The position numbers were made by a program, and so were the translations under genes. Shown here piece by piece: positions 34,069-46,727 of a DNA stretch of 64,000 bases. The first letter of the stretch is position 1. Every line of letters begins with the position of its first letter. Under the pieces are notes generated by a model, which saw nothing but the letters and a program-made list of their open reading frames with translations, ran no database searches and had not been told where the DNA came from. The DNA is from Aegilops tauschii subsp. strangulata (taxonomy: Eukaryota; Streptophyta; Magnoliopsida; Poales; Poaceae). The stretch is taken from positions 355,382,267 through 355,446,266 of the forward strand of contig NC_053040.3 in NCBI RefSeq assembly GCF_002575655.3, in the 5' to 3' direction.

Positions 34069-35400
34069 TCACTGTGCTGTCACCTTCCTCACTGGTTCCA
34101 CCTCTGGCCACTTCGTGAACTTGTCGATTGCAACGTGCAAGTACTCAAAGCCCCCGACAGCATGGGGGAAAGGGCCCAGTATGTCGAGCCCCCAGACCGA
34201 GAATGGCCAGGAGAGAGGGATCGTTTGAAGGGCTTGAGCTGGTTGATGAAGCTTCTTTGAATGGAACTGACATGCTTCACACTTGGTTACTGCTAGTGTC
34301 GTCGCATCCTCGAGGGTGGTGGGCCAGAAGAAACCTTGCCGGAATGCTTTGCCAGCAAGGGCCCTCGACCCTATGTGGGAGCCACATATGCCTCGATGTA
34401 TCTCTGCCAACAGCTCCAGTCCTTCCTCCCGGGGGATGCACTTCAATTTCACACCGTTCGGCCTTCTCCTGTACAGGACGTCATCAACGAACTGGTATAG
34501 GGCAGACGGACGGCCTACTTTTTCCGCTTCTTCCTGCTCCTCAGGAAGTTCCCCTGTTTGGAGGAATCGGACAATATGTTGCACCCACGCCAGAGCCCGG
34601 AGCTCAACGGCAAGGACCAAAGGCATTTCCTCCGCCATGGGAGCGGTTGTCTCCACGGCCAGGGCTTGACGCCCTGCCAGAGCCAGTTGCTCTTTGGCAG
34701 GCTCAGCGTCCACGATAGCATCCTTGCCGGCAGCCCTAGGGGGATCGGCGGGAAAGTACTTGCTAGGACCTGATTTCCTCCGCTTGTTCTGCCCTGTTGA
34801 TGGTTCGACGGATGGCTGAGTTAACCGGAGCAAAAAGGTACCTGGTTCCATAGGTAGCTTGAATGCAACACGCTTTGACAGGTAATGAGCGATGTCGTTC
34901 TCCGCTCGAGGAACGTGCTCCGCTTGGATACCATCAAAGCGCTCCTCTAGCTTCCTCACTTCATCTACGTAGGCCTCCATCAATGGGCTCTGGTAATCCT
35001 TGTTGACTTGTCTGACGACAAGCTGCGAGTCACCCCCAACGATGAGCTTCTTCACCCCGAGGTCTGCCGCGATCCTGAGACTGGCAAGCAGCCCCTCCTA
35101 CTCAGCAGTGTTGTTTGTGGACATCTCCCTGGGAAAGTGCATCTGGATCAACTACTTGAGGTGCTCTTCGGTGGGTGCGACAAGCAGCACACCAGCACCG
35201 GCGCCTTGCAGCGAGAAGGCCCCATCAAAGTACATGATCCAGTCGCGGTCCGTTTCCTTGCCGGGGAGAGCAGTCTCTTGGATTTCTTCGCCAGGTGTTG
35301 AGGTCCATTCCGCAATGAACTCTGCCAAGATTCTGCTCTGGACTGTTGAGGTACTTTGAAACTTCAACCCAAAGCTTGACAATTCCAAGGCCCATTCCAC
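34069..35400 (-). pseudogene. RNaseH and integrase N-part of T
   Basis: One minus-strand frame encodes an RNaseH with DWIMYFDGAFS (first Asp), then a TAG at 35152-35154, 'NNTAE' followed by a TAG where Tyr is expected (about 35098), and VGGDSQLV (later Asp). The integrase follows: zinc-binding His/His/Cys/Cys block (HRGICGSHIGSRALAG... TKCEACQFHSK) and the first catalytic Asp in WGLDILGPFPHA. It ends in a TGA at 34069-34071. Two stops in RNaseH mean no functional polyprotein. Confidence 0.92.
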
Positions 35401-35650
35401 AATCCTTCCGGTTGCATCTGGGTTGTGCAGTATCCGTTGTAGCGGGAGGCGGGTGACGACAGTGATCTCGTGGGCTTGGAACTAATGATGCAGCTTCCTC
35501 GAGGACATAAGGAGGCCGAAGAGCAATTTCTGCACACCGGAGTACCTCGACCTAGCCCCCTGCAAGAGGGAGCTGACAAAGTAAACCGGGTGCTGCATCA
35601 TCTTCTTCTGGACCACTTCGGTTGACTGTGCGGGTGTTGCCCTGATGGCG

Positions 35651-36829
35651 TCAGACTCTGCCAGGGCCTTGCCTTTCCAGCACCAGGCCCTGCCGGGGGA
35701 ATCTTGGCTCGCCGTCCGCTGGTTCTGCCGTCGCCACTGCCTCCTCGTCGACCTCCCTCTGTGCCACCAGTGCGGCGCTGACCACTTGATTCGTTGCCAC
35801 TAGATACAGCAGCAACGGTTCTTTTGGTTTAGGCGCAACCAGTAGTGGCATGGAGGAAAGGTATTTCTTCAGATCCTGCAACGCCACCTCGGCTTCTGGG
35901 GTCCACTCCATCGGGCCCGCCTTCTTCAAGATTTTTAAAAAGGGAAGGGCGCGCTCGGCGGACTTGGAGATGAATCGGCTCATGGCGGCGACGCAGCCGG
36001 TGAGCCGACACACATCCTTGATCCGCTTGGGCGCCTCAATCTGCTCAATAGCCTTGATCTTGTCTGGGTTTGCCTCGATCCCGCGCTGCGATACAAAGAA
36101 TCCGAGAAGCTTGCCGGACAGAACGCCGAAGACACACTTCTCAGGGTTCAGCTTAAGGTTGATCTTGCGCAGGTTGGCAAATGTCTCTTCCAGATCCTGC
36201 ACAAGAGTTGCCCCGTCCTTGGTTTTGACCACTATGTCATCCATGTATGCCTCCATATTTCTATGGAGCTGGGGTTCAAAACCAATTTGGATTGCTCTTG
36301 CAAACGTCGAGCCAGCACTCTTCAACCCGAAAGGCATCCGTAAAAAGCAATACGTACCACATGGGGTGATGAATGTTGTCTTCTCTTCATTTTCTCTTGT
36401 CATGAAGATTTGGTGGTAGCCCGAGTAGGCGTCAAGGAATGACAACAGATCACACCCGGCTGTGGAGTCGACAATCTGGTCGATGCGCGGCAACGGGAAG
36501 GGGTCCTTAGGACAAGCCTTATTGATATCTGTGTAGTCAATACACAGCCTCCACTTCCCATTTGCCTTGCGCACCACTACCGGATTGGCCAACCCCGTCG
36601 GATGGAGAACTCCTCTCACCAAACCCGCCACTTCCAACTTCCTGATCTCCTCTGTGATGAACTCCTGCCTCTCCAGAGCCTGCTTTCTGACCTTCTGCTT
36701 GACGGGTCGCGCATGAGGACAGACAGCTAGGTGGTACTCAATCACCTCACTGGGAACACCGGGGATGTCGGATGCTTGCCACGCAAACACGTCGACATTC
36801 GCCCACTGGAAGGTGACGAGCGCGCCTTC
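35651..36829 (-). pseudogene. Reverse transcriptase of T
   Basis: A 1.1-kb open frame with all main RT blocks: RKANGKWRLCIDYTDINKAC, PLPRIDQIVDS, LSFLDAYSGYHQI, TYCFLRMPFGLKSAGSTF and EAYMDDIVVKT (catalytic YMDD), then 'NPEKCVFGV' and the connection region. It follows a TAG at 36830-36832 and ends at 35651 with a stop. A poorly coding stretch lies between it and RNaseH (35401-35650). This is the best-preserved pol segment in the window. Confidence 0.95.
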
Positions 36830-37599
36830 CTATTTGCTGTCGAGGGTGGAGCCTATGGTGAAAGCCCCTCCCGTGTCATCCTCCCTAACGGACACCTTCT
36901 TGGTCTGTGGTGGCTCAGCTCTGGATTTCTTGCTCTTGCCGGTAGAGCTCTCTGGCACGTCCTCGACGGTAGCACAACACTCCGAGGAGGTGCGCTTGCC
37001 AGAGTGGGTGCGAGAGGTCTTGCCGGGCTTCTTCTTCTTTCCCCGGGCTTCAGCGGCAGGAGCAAGTGCCTTGGCGGCAGCTGCTGCAACTGCTTCCCGG
37101 TAGAGTTGGTCGGCGCAAATCAGCGCGTCCTTCTTGTCGGAGGGGACGGAGATGATGGTCAACGGCCCGGGCATCTTTAGCATGTTGTAGCGTAGTGCGA
37201 CGCCGCCATGAACTTGGCTAGGGCCGGGCGGCCGAGGATCCCGTTGTAGGGCAAGGGGATCTCGGCCACGTCAAAGACGATCCTCTCCGTCCTGTGGTTC
37301 AACTCCCCTCCAAACGTCACGGGCAGCGTGACCTTCCCCTTCGGCTGGCTCCTCCCCGGATTGACCCCTTGAAACGTGCCCATTTCCTTGTTGTCTCCAT
37401 CAGGGATTTGCAGCCTTTTGATCACGAGGGGCGAGATCAAGTTCAGGCCGGCCCCGCCGTCGACCAACATCTTGTTCACCTTGAGGTTGCGTATCATTGG
37501 CGAGACCAACAATGGCAAACACCCGACCGCGGTTGTGCGGTCAAGGTGGTCCTCGGTGTCAAAGATGAGGGGCGTGCTGGACCACTTCAGTGGCTTCTA
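36830..37599 (-). pseudogene. Protease and linker of T
   Basis: Beginning after a TAG at 37597-37599 in the gag frame, the minus strand encodes an aspartic protease (KMLVDGGAGLNLIS; then 'LPYNGILGRPALAKFMAASHYA'). At about 37185 a missing base shifts the frame; the continuation (LKMPGPLTIISVPSDKKDAL, then a Lys/Ala-rich linker) runs to the TAG at 36830. The DGG active site matches F and E2. Confidence 0.9.
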
Positions 37600-39600
37600 A
37601 GCGTCGAACGACGGCTCCGCTGCTGTAATCTCGCGCGCCCACTGCTTGAGCTGGCGGTGAGAAGTATGTAGCGAGGTGCCACCGTCGACGCACATGGCCT
37701 CTGTAGCCTTTTGGAACTCTTGCTCGCCGGACTCATCGTCCTCGTCATGATCATCGTCTTCTTGCTTCTTGTCATGGCCCCGGGCAGGCCTCTCTTGCTG
37801 GTTGTCCTTGTCGCGGCGGCCTCCCTGGCTGTCACGCTTCTTGCCGAATCCCTCAGCACCGTCCAGGCCCTTCTCCTTGTCCCGCCTCTCATACTCGGCC
37901 TTTTGCTTTTCAGCAAGCAGCTCCACTTGCCGGCAGTGCTGGAGGTCGTGGCCCTTGGTGCGGTGGATCTTGCAATACTGCTTGCCAGAGCCCCCTGGCT
38001 TGTCGGCAGCTGCTAAGGCCCGGCAGGCGACGCATCCGGCAATCTCCTTGCCGGGGTCATCTGCCTTGACCTTTTTGGCAGCGCCGGTGTCGTCAGACCC
38101 TTCAACGGCAAGCACGACCTTGCCCTTGCGTTTCCTGTTGTGACGCCGGCCCTTCTTCATCGAGGCGGCAGTGTCTTCATCAGTAGAGTCGGTTTCCGCG
38201 TCGGTGTCCTCGCCGGGGTACTTCCTTCCCTCTTCAGCCCGGGCGCACCTATCAGCCAGAACATAGAGTTGGGCCACATCCTTAACCTTGGTCATCGCTA
38301 GCTCTTCGTGCATCTTGCGGTTGCGCACGTTATGATGGAGCGCGCTGATCACAGCGGCGGGATGAATGTCGGGGATGTTGTACTGCACCCGGCTGAATCT
38401 CTGGATGTACTTGCGCAGGGTTTCCCCTTCCTTCTAGGGAATGATATGCAGATCACTAGCCTGGCCATGAGCTTGGTGGCCTCCAGTGAAGGCGCCAACG
38501 AACTCATGGCACAGATCCGACCAAGAAGAAATGGAATCCGCCGGCGAGTGCATCAACCAAGACATAACATTGGGCTTCATTGCCAATGGGAAGTAATTGG
38601 CAAGCACCTTGTCGTCGCGAGCTCCGGCAGCCTGCATCGCGATGGTGTAGATGCTGAGGAACTCGGACGGATGGGTCTTGCCAGTGTACTTCTCGCCGAC
38701 GTCGGGCTTGAACGTGCGGTGGGACGGCCACTAGAACTACCGCAGCTCGCGGGTAAAGGCTGGGCAGCCCACCTCGTAAGGTAGGCCGCCGGAGCCCCCC
38801 GGTGCTGGGTGGTCCATAGTGGGTCCCGCCCGCTTGTCCGACTGGTGGCGTGTATCACGCCGGCGCTCGATAGTGGGTCGAGCATCTTCGTGAGCTCGTT
38901 CTCGAAGAACTTGCGCTGGTCGCGGTGGGTTCGCGGGTCGGACGACGCTATAGAGATGTTATCACAAGCGTCGTCACGATGGGCCGACGCCCGCGGCGGC
39001 TGGGGAGGAGGAGAGTGCACCGTGACCGCAGCACCCCGGTCCTCCCAGCGCTGGCATGTGGTGGCTCAGTGGAGCATCAGCCGGTCGCGGATCATCTTTG
39101 TTGGCGATGGCGACGAAGCTCCGGATGGTGGCCGTCCACTCGTCGAGCTTCTCCGCAGCTGGAGGAAAGTCGAGGAGCAGCTGCGCGCGCCAAAGCTTCT
39201 GCTGGCGTGGGTGGCTGCGACAGCTGCGTGGACTGTGGCGCGCTTCGACTTCTAACCACGTTAGAAGGAGCTCTATCACGGCCTAGCGGCTGCGCGCCAT
39301 TTTCGCCAGCACTTCGGCGAGCATGCTGAACTCCTTCGTCCTACGGACGACGCATAGGGCTCTTCCCACGGCGGTGTCCAGGGTCACCGGCGTGGTGACA
39401 CTGCTCGGCGTGCACACCATGGGAAGAGCGCGCAGTGGTCGCCGGCATGGGCGTCTTGGAGGTTGCTGCGACGCCCGGGGGTGGCACAACGACACTCCTG
39501 GAGGGCCCCGCGCCGCCTTGGGGGGGGGCAGCTCCGTCTTTGGATCTGGCGACGGGCGGCCGGTCGTCTGGTGCACGAACAACGCCGCTCGCCAGGCTCT
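37597..39600 (-). pseudogene. gag of T, main part
   Basis: Continuing from the start at 58130 on the far side of E5, the minus strand encodes gag in pieces: a Pro-rich region, a stop near 39294, 'AAEKLDEWTATIRSF', a core region with SISSWSDLCHEFVGAF, a stop near 38436, then MHEELAMTKVKDVAQLYVLA and C-x2-H-x4-H-x4-C (YCKIHRTKGHDLQHC), followed by Lys/Asp-rich sequence to 37600. The same zinc-cluster variant occurs in E2. Confidence 0.85.
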
Positions 39601-40229
39601 TGTCGGCGTTCTGGGAACGGGGGTCCCCAGACTTGCCTGCCTGCGGCCCACGGCGTGGCTAAGTCAGCGGGCCGTACGGCCCATCTTCATCAACGAGGCA
39701 TCCAAGACCCTCGCGAGGGGCGAAGCCTCGCGAGGCGGATGACGCAAGACCTCCTCAGGAGTGTCCTAGCCAGGCAGGCTCACGAGGAGCGGAGATATCA
39801 AGGCGGGGGAAACCTCACGAGGCTCTCGTGACGTCAGCCGTGACGATCGAGACCAGGCGGGCGCCAGCGCGCGCAGCATCCTTGTTTCCTCTTTGGTGCT
39901 AAGGAGGCGAGCACAGGCGAGGAGTACCGAGGCGTCAAGCAAAGGTTGCCATATCGGTGCAACGAGACCAGGACCAGAAGGACGGCAGGACGGAGGTCAC
40001 CGTGGAGCCCAAGACGACGTCACCACCAGAGCTTTTCGCAGGCGAAGACCACTTTTGTTAGGAAAGCTTGTACTAGTTGTCCCCCTTCAAATTGCCCGCC
40101 GTTGTGGCTCCCTTCCCGCTCAATATTTGGGAAGAGGACCAGGGCCTATATAAGTAGAGCTAGCCACCACAGTAGAGGCATCGAGCTCTGATCCGCCAGT
40201 TCACCTAGCACAAGAACACCTCAACCTCA

Positions 40230-43200
40230 TGTAACGCCCACGATGCGGCTATATCTCCCACGTGTCGAGGCACGACTTAGAGGCATAACCGCATTGTAGG
40301 AATTGTCGCAAGAAGGGTCATCATCTCACAATCCCATGTAATGAACAAGAATGGGATAACGAGAGTTGGCTTACAATCGCCACTTCACACAATACATAAA
40401 TTAATTCATATGTCATCCAAAATCCACACATAGACCGACTACGGTCAAATCCAAATGAAAATAAGATAACCCCAAATGCTAGATCCCCGATCGTCCCAAC
40501 TGGGCTCCACTACTGATCATCAGGAAATGAAACATAGTAACGACCACGGTCCTCGTCGAACTCCCACTTGAGCTCGGTTGCGTCACCTGTTCTGGTATCG
40601 TCAGCACCTGCAACTGTTTTGGTAGAATCTGTGAGTCACGAGGACTCAGCAATCTCACACCTGCGAGATCAAGACTATTTAAGCTTATAGGAAAGGATGG
40701 TGTAATGAGGTGGAGCTGCAGCAAGCACTAAGCATATATGGTGGCTAACATACGCAAATGAGAGCGAGAAGAGAAGCAATGCAACGGTTGCGAAGCTAGA
40801 AATGATCAACAAGTGATCCTGAAACTACTTACGTGCATACATAACCCAGACCGTGTTCACTTCCCGGGCTCCGCCGAAAAGAGACCATCACGGCTACACA
40901 CACGGTTGATGTATTTTAATTAAGTCAAGTGTCAAGTTCTCTACAACCGGCCATTAACAAATTCCCATCTGCCACATAACCACGGGCACGGCTTTCGAAA
41001 GATAATACCCTCCAGGGATGTCCCAACTTAGCCCATTATAAGCTCTCACGGTCAACGAAGGATAAACCTTCTCCCGGGAAGACCCGATCAGTGTCGGAAT
41101 CCCGGTTTACAAGACATTTCGACAATGGTAAAACAAGACCAGCAAGACCGCCCGACTGTGCCGACAAATCCCGATAGGAGCTGCACATATCTCGTTCTCA
41201 GGGCACACCGGAAGAGATAGGCTACGAGTAAAACCAGACTTCGAGTTTCCCCAAGGTGGCCCCGCAGGCGGCTCGGTTCGGACCAACAATCGAAGGAGCA
41301 CTTGCTCGGGGGGCTAAAATAAAGATGACCCTCGGGCTCGCGAAAACACAAGGGAAAAAGGCTTAGGTAGGCAAATGTAAGACCAAGGTTGGGCCTTGCT
41401 GGAGGAGTTTTATTCAAGGCGAACTGTCAAGGGGGTCCCATAAATCACCCAACCGCGTAAGGAACACAAACTCAAGGAACATAATATCGGTATGACGGAA
41501 ACTAGGAAGCCAAGAGTGGAACAAAACACCAGGCATAAGGCCGAGCCTTCCACCCTTTACCAAATATATAGATGCATTAATTAAATAAGAGATATTGTGA
41601 TATGCCAAAATATCCATGTTCCAACATGGAACCCACTTCAACTTCACCTGCAACTAGCAATGCTATAAGAAGGGCTGAGCAAAAGCGGTAACTTAGCCAA
41701 ACAACGGTTTGCTAGGAAAGGATGGTTAGAGGCTGGACATGGCAATATGGGAGGCATGATATAGCAAGTGGTAGGTAGCGCAGCATAGCAAAAGAGCGAA
41801 CAACTAGCAAAGCAAAGATAGAAGTGATTTCGAGGGTATGTTCATCTTGCCTGCAAGGTTCTCAGAGTTGTCGAACACTTGATCCTCGTAAGCGTACTCA
41901 ACAGGTTCCTCGTTCACGAACTCGTCTCCCGGCTCTACCCACAGCAAGAACACAAGCAATGGAACCACAATCAATCACGGGAAATGCACAAGCAACAAGA
42001 TGCAATACATGCATGATATGCGAGATGTGATATGCGATGCATATGCGTGCTCTGGAAGAAAAAGGATGAACAGGGCATCAACTTGGAAAACCAAGTATGC
42101 CACTGGAAAGATGAGATGATTTCGGTCAAAATCGATATAAAGATCACCGGGAACGGATGCACGGTTTGCAAATGGCAAGCAAAACAAGAATGATACGATT
42201 CTGCGATTAACAGCACGATGCCACTTAGAATACATCAAGTAACTATGCTACAGCATCCCAACATAGCAACAAAGCATATAGAGTGATATACAAGAGATTA
42301 TTGCCAAAAGATGAACACTGAGCTACAGCTAGATCACACAATAACAGGTTCAAACAAGCATGGCAAAAGTGCAAAAGATATCAGCTTCACAGACTTGGTG
42401 AAAATACTGAACATGGCTGAAACAGCATCAGGTAGCAATGTTCAGAGCAAGCAAAACACATGCTACAGGAACTTATCATATCAAAAGAAGGCATGGCATG
42501 AATCTACTAATAGCATAGAACAAAAATCCCTTACTGATCATGAGCCAAAAAGGCACAGAAGATATGATGGCACCCATGTAAACATAGCAAGTTTCGTTAA
42601 CAGGTTTCAGACTTGGCAGAAAACAGAGCATGGCATTAACAGAATTATGAAGGCATCTTTGTAAGCTCGATTCACTCATCACAAAGCAACACATGACAAA
42701 AAAAGCATACCTACAGCAAGATGGCATGTTCAAGAAGCTAACCATGGCAACAACAAGTTCATAGCATGTATGGATCAACTACAACAACCTTGGCAAAATT
42801 GAATATCATGTTAACATTCTGCCAGGAACATTTTACAGCAAAAGTAGAGCAAGATTGAGACATGCTAGGGAACTCCATAATTCCAAACAGGGGCATGGAT
42901 GGATAGAGCACAACTATATCTACAAAACATCCTCACTGAACATACCCAAAAAAAGCATGGATCTCACTGTAGACACATGGATACATGGCATCAAAATAAC
43001 AGCAGCAAAAGACTTAGCAACATCCTAAGTCCCTGAAAACAGAAACATCACGAAGCCTAGTTTGCATGCTTGTGCTAGTCACCACATAGATCACAAAAAT
43101 ACATGGCATACACCTCTGTAAAGATGGAATGGCATAGATCAAAACACATGTAGAGCTCATGCCCAAAAAATGCACACATCAAATGTAGCAAAAATAACAA

Positions 43201-44491
43201 ATAATCAAGTACTGATAAGTAACAGCAGTAAACAGCATATAGCACTCTTGCATCAGAGATTTGGGCATCAAGATGAACTCGAACGAGCATGGCCTGATGG
43301 AACAAAATGAATAGGATCTCGTGATGAACACTTCGATATATCATGCATGCAAAACGGAGCAGTATGCAATGAGATATGCCATGATGAACAGAGCAACATA
43401 ATATGACAGAAAAAGACTTGGAGGAAATTTCGGGGTCAACCGTCGTTTTGGATCTGGATCTGGGGGCTTCGGGCACGAACTTCGAGGTTCACCAGAGTAG
43501 GAGGACGGGGCGGCCGGAGCTCGTGGCCGGCGAGGGGGGGCGCCGGAGACGGCCGGACCTCGCCGGAGGAGGCGCTGGCGACGAGGAGGCGCGGGGAGGC
43601 GGCGGTGGCCGGCGACGGGTACGGGCGCCGGCGCGAGAGGTGCAGCGGCGGCGGTCGGCGGAGGCGTCGGCGGTGGTCGGCGGTCGGGACGCGGGCGGGG
43701 AGGCGCTGGGGCGCGGGCGACGCAGGAACGGGGAGCCGCGCGGGGCGGAGGCACGGCCCGGGTTCGTCCTGGCGGCGGGCCGGCTGCGGGCTCGCGGGCC
43801 GGCGGCGCGGGAGCGGCGGCTTGCCACGTGGCGCGCGCCGATTGGAGCGGGCGCGGCGGCGGGAACGTCCGGTGCGGGACGGACGCATCTGGCGGCGGAG
43901 AGGGAGCGGGTTAGGGTTTCGTCTGCGCGAAAAATCCGGGGGGATCACTTATTTATAGGTAGAGGGAGCTAGGAGACTCCAAATGGAGTGCGGTTTTCGC
44001 CCACACGATCATGATCGAATGACCGAGAGCGTGGAGTGGACTTAGATGGGTTATTGGGCTGTTTAGAGGGGTGTTTCGCTGCAACACACAAAAGGCCTTT
44101 GCGGTTACCCGGTTAACCGTTGGAGCGTCAAACGACCTCCAAATGGAACGAAACTTGACAGGTGGTCTACCGGTGGTGTACCAAGGACACTTGGCAAACC
44201 TCGGTCCATTCCGAGAACGTTTAACACCTGCTCACGAAAAGAGACAAGGGGGTGCGCCGGTGCATGTGGGAGTGTCGGATTGCAAAACGGACAACGGGGA
44301 AAATGCTCGGTTGCATGAGACGAACACGTATGCAAATCAGATGCGCATGATGACATGATATGAAATGCATGACATGAACAAAATGCAAAACGAAAGACAA
44401 AACCCGACCACGAAGGGAATATCATAACACATAGCCAAAAATGGCAAGAGTTGGAGTTACAAATATGGAAAGTTACATCCGGGGTGTTACA
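40230..44491 (-). mobile_element. S1: Sukkula/LARD-like solo LTR, TSD CCTCA
   Basis: 4262 bp flanked by CCTCA (40225-40229 and 44492-44496). On the minus strand it starts TGTAACACCCCGG and ends CGTGGGCGTTACA, i.e. TG...CA with 5-bp duplication as for an LTR; no second LTR or internal domain is present. The end resembles the published end of the barley Sukkula LTR as I remember it. The part at 40230-41860 is shared with S2 and S3; the remainder differs. No credible gene lies inside; long GC-rich frames at 43400-43970 are low-complexity. Confidence 0.8.
43911..43958 (-). promoter_or_regulatory. TATA box and telo-box of S1
   Basis: On the minus strand CCTATAAATAAG (43951-43958 core) is followed about 35 bp later by GAAACCCTAA (43911-43920), a telo-box motif common near plant transcription starts. 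S2 has the same pair. Confidence 0.5.
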
Positions 44492-44750
44492 CCTCAGGAG
44501 GTTGTTCTTCCCCTTGTACTGTTCATCATCAGCCCAAGAGGCAATCTACCACCACACACACTGGAGTAGGGTATTACACCAAATGGTGGCTCGAACCAGT
44601 ATAAATCTCGTGTCTTCCTATGTTGCGAGTTTGTCGAGTTCGTCCGCGAGATCTTAGCGAGCTAGGGCGTGGATCGGTAGGAGGGAAAGACTTCGCGCGC
44701 ACCCCAGAGTTCGAACCTTAAGGGTTTGCCGGAACCCCACATCCGACATT

Positions 44751-44768
44751 TGGCGCGCCAGGTAGGGG
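44751..44768 (+). promoter_or_regulatory. Primer binding site of E5
   Basis: TGGCGCGCCAGGTAGGGG, two bases after the 5' LTR. It is identical to the primer site of T and one base different from that of E2. Confidence 0.75.
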
Positions 44769-44880
44769 TGCATCGGAGCTTCTTCCTCGACAATTGACTC
44801 GCCGACGCTCCACGGTCAAGAAGTCTGGCGACCCAAGAGCTGACTCCGAACGCTGGGCAGCCTGGCCGACCCGGGCGACG

Positions 44881-45816
44881 ATGCCTGCTCATGAAGACCT
44901 CGACCCCGCGCTCCAGGCAGCGCGGGCGTCATCCAACGCTGCGGGGCGCGGGCGGCGCGGCCAGGCGGCGTCCACCCTCACTCCACGACAGGTACGAGCC
45001 GTTGCAAGGGCAGCAAGCCACGCCGCGGCAACGGCGCCGCACTCGCGGCGAGAGCAGGTAAACATGCAGGCAGCACTCACCATGGCAAGGGAGCTGCTGC
45101 GGTGCCGGCTGATGGAGAGCGGCCGGGACGCACTGCTGGAATGCGTTGCTGAGCTGCTGGACGCGGCGGCCTGGAGAGCGCTGCCTTTCTGCTATCGACT
45201 CCCTTCTCAGGCCATTACGGGGTCTCCTGACAGGCCTCGCCGCAACCACGCGCCCTCGGGCGCGCATGGGGGCTTCGTCAACACCAGCACGGCCGGCGGC
45301 GCCGGGGGCTCCGCCGCCCCCATACTGCCCGCGACAAGCACGGGCACGAGCATCGCCCCCCATGGTCCCGGCGAGATGCCACGCTACCTTCCTCAGGACG
45401 CCACGCTGGGCCAGGCAACATGGAGTGTGGGGCACTACGGCGAGGTGTTCGGGGTAACAGCCCCGGAAGCCTACATGCCCCGCATGACAGACCAGGAGTA
45501 CACACCGGAGGACGACCCCGGCTCGTTCGTTGGAGAAGATTGGGAAGAAGGGGCGCTAGGAGTCGAAGCCTTCCAGGAGCTGCCAGGAAACCACCACGAC
45601 CGCGTGTGCAACGACCACTACAGGGTACCCCTAATCCCTCAGGAGCAAGCTTACGCCAACCATGAGTCGCAGGAGGAACAGATCACCACAACGGCCGGCG
45701 GCGCCAGCTCGGCGGCCTCCCTGCCAGCAGGGGGATCGCGTTGGGGGCTGCAGGAGAGGGGTCGGGAGCCAGGCCCCTCCCCACGGCGCGCGAAGCCAGG
45801 GGACACCCGGAGGTAG
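44881..45816 (+). CDS. Gag N-terminal frame of E5, core missing
   Basis: An open frame from the ATG at 44881 to the stop at 45816 (311 codons). Residues corresponding to 'MARELLRC...ALLECVAELLDAA' match the gag N-terminus of E2 (ANELLRYRPVDDLYEEWLDRVAEL). After that it is Gly/Ala/Pro-rich and acidic, and the conserved gag core and zinc cluster do not appear. It is therefore a truncated gag that is unlikely to form a capsid. A slightly longer frame exists upstream without an ATG. Confidence 0.65.
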   Translation: MPAHEDLDPALQAARASSNAAGRGRRGQAASTLTPRQVRAVARAASHAAATAPHSRREQVNMQAALTMARELLRCRLMESGRDALLECVAELLDAAAWRALPFCYRLPSQAITGSPDRPRRNHAPSGAHGGFVNTSTAGGAGGSAAPILPATSTGTSIAPHGPGEMPRYLPQDATLGQATWSVGHYGEVFGVTAPEAYMPRMTDQEYTPEDDPGSFVGEDWEEGALGVEAFQELPGNHHDRVCNDHYRVPLIPQEQAYANHESQEEQITTTAGGASSAASLPAGGSRWGLQERGREPGPSPRRAKPGDTRR

Positions 45817-46727
45817 GCCCTCTGCCGGGGAGGCTTCGACGACCCTTCCCCCGGCAGAGGACCTGTGGTCGCCGAGGGCACCCCTGGCGTCCCCTTCCCC
45901 CCCCCCTTTGTGTCGTCCAGGTTGCCGGCCGGCTCAAAGGTGGTCGAGTGTGGCGCAAGGCGGGGCCCTCGTCTGGCGCTATGAAGCAAGGCCGGTACCT
46001 GTGAAGAAGGCCCAGTGCCTGTGAAGCTCGCCGCCCGTGACACTCTCACGTAATAATGAGTTGGGGCTGTACACGCCCCGGAGTCTCAGGGGTGCCGGCC
46101 TCAGGCCCTGGGGCTCCCTCCCACGCCCAGTGGCAGCACTTAGCTCCGCGCTGGTGAGAAGACTTGAAGACCAGAAGACTAGACTAGGTGTCGGACGCGG
46201 CCATTTGCTTTGGATCTCTCTTTCTGTAGCTTTGCTTTCTGGATCTGCATTTAAGTTGAAGCCGAGTTTTTTGTCAATGCGCGCGGGGGGTGCCTCTTCT
46301 CGTTCGAACAGTTTCTTGCTTTCTGGATTTCGTGTAGTCTGGGACTCATGTCCGTCGCCTTCCCCTCACGAGCCCCTCGCGAGCGGGACTACGCGAAGCA
46401 CACGCGCGCCGAGCGCGCGCTAACGCTGCAACTGGCGCTTGCCTCTTGCGGGGCCCCTTCTGACAGGTCGACAAGCTCCGCGGGATTCTCAGAAACTCGT
46501 AGCCTCATGAACCAGCTCGAGGCTAGCACTGACTAAGGTAAGCCCCGACGGGGAACTCGCCCCCGGACTCATGAGTCCACAAGGGCACAGATTCAATACC
46601 ACATAGGAAAGTAAAGGCTGCAACCTGGTTACATGAGGGGCTCCCCCTCTTAAAATGCTCTTACCAGTTTTCCAAGGGCCACGCCCGAGTTTTTGCCTAC
46701 AGGGTAAAACGATAGGGGGACATGGGA
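45817..46727. other. Non-coding spacer of E5
   Basis: GC-rich sequence with no supportable gene, lying between the gag remnant and the end of the antisense gene. It corresponds in position to the repeat-bearing spacer of E2. Confidence 0.55.

Larger units (their letters stand above)
39601..44748 (+). repeat. 5' LTR of E5, interrupted by S1
   Basis: The LTR parts are 39601-40229 and 44492-44748 (one copy of CCTCA is duplicated by S1). The TATA box CTATATAAGTAG lies near 40146. The LTR ends CCACATCCGACA. Confidence 0.95.

Noticed and set aside
43341..43972. Overlapping Pro/Arg- or Gly/Arg-rich frames on both strands in S1
   Set aside because: All frames are open simultaneously because of very high GC; no protein signature.
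40230..44491. S1 as a DNA transposon with TGTAACRCCC terminal inverted repeats
   Set aside because: The inverted similarity is only about 10 bp. A 5-bp TSD, TG...CA ends and the two-LTR structure of S2 fit an LTR better, though I cannot fully exclude it.
44701..44748. GTTCGAACC-like tRNA T-loop motif near LTR ends (also 8265, 16635, 57945)
   Set aside because: It is part of the E-family LTR end; no cloverleaf can be drawn around it.
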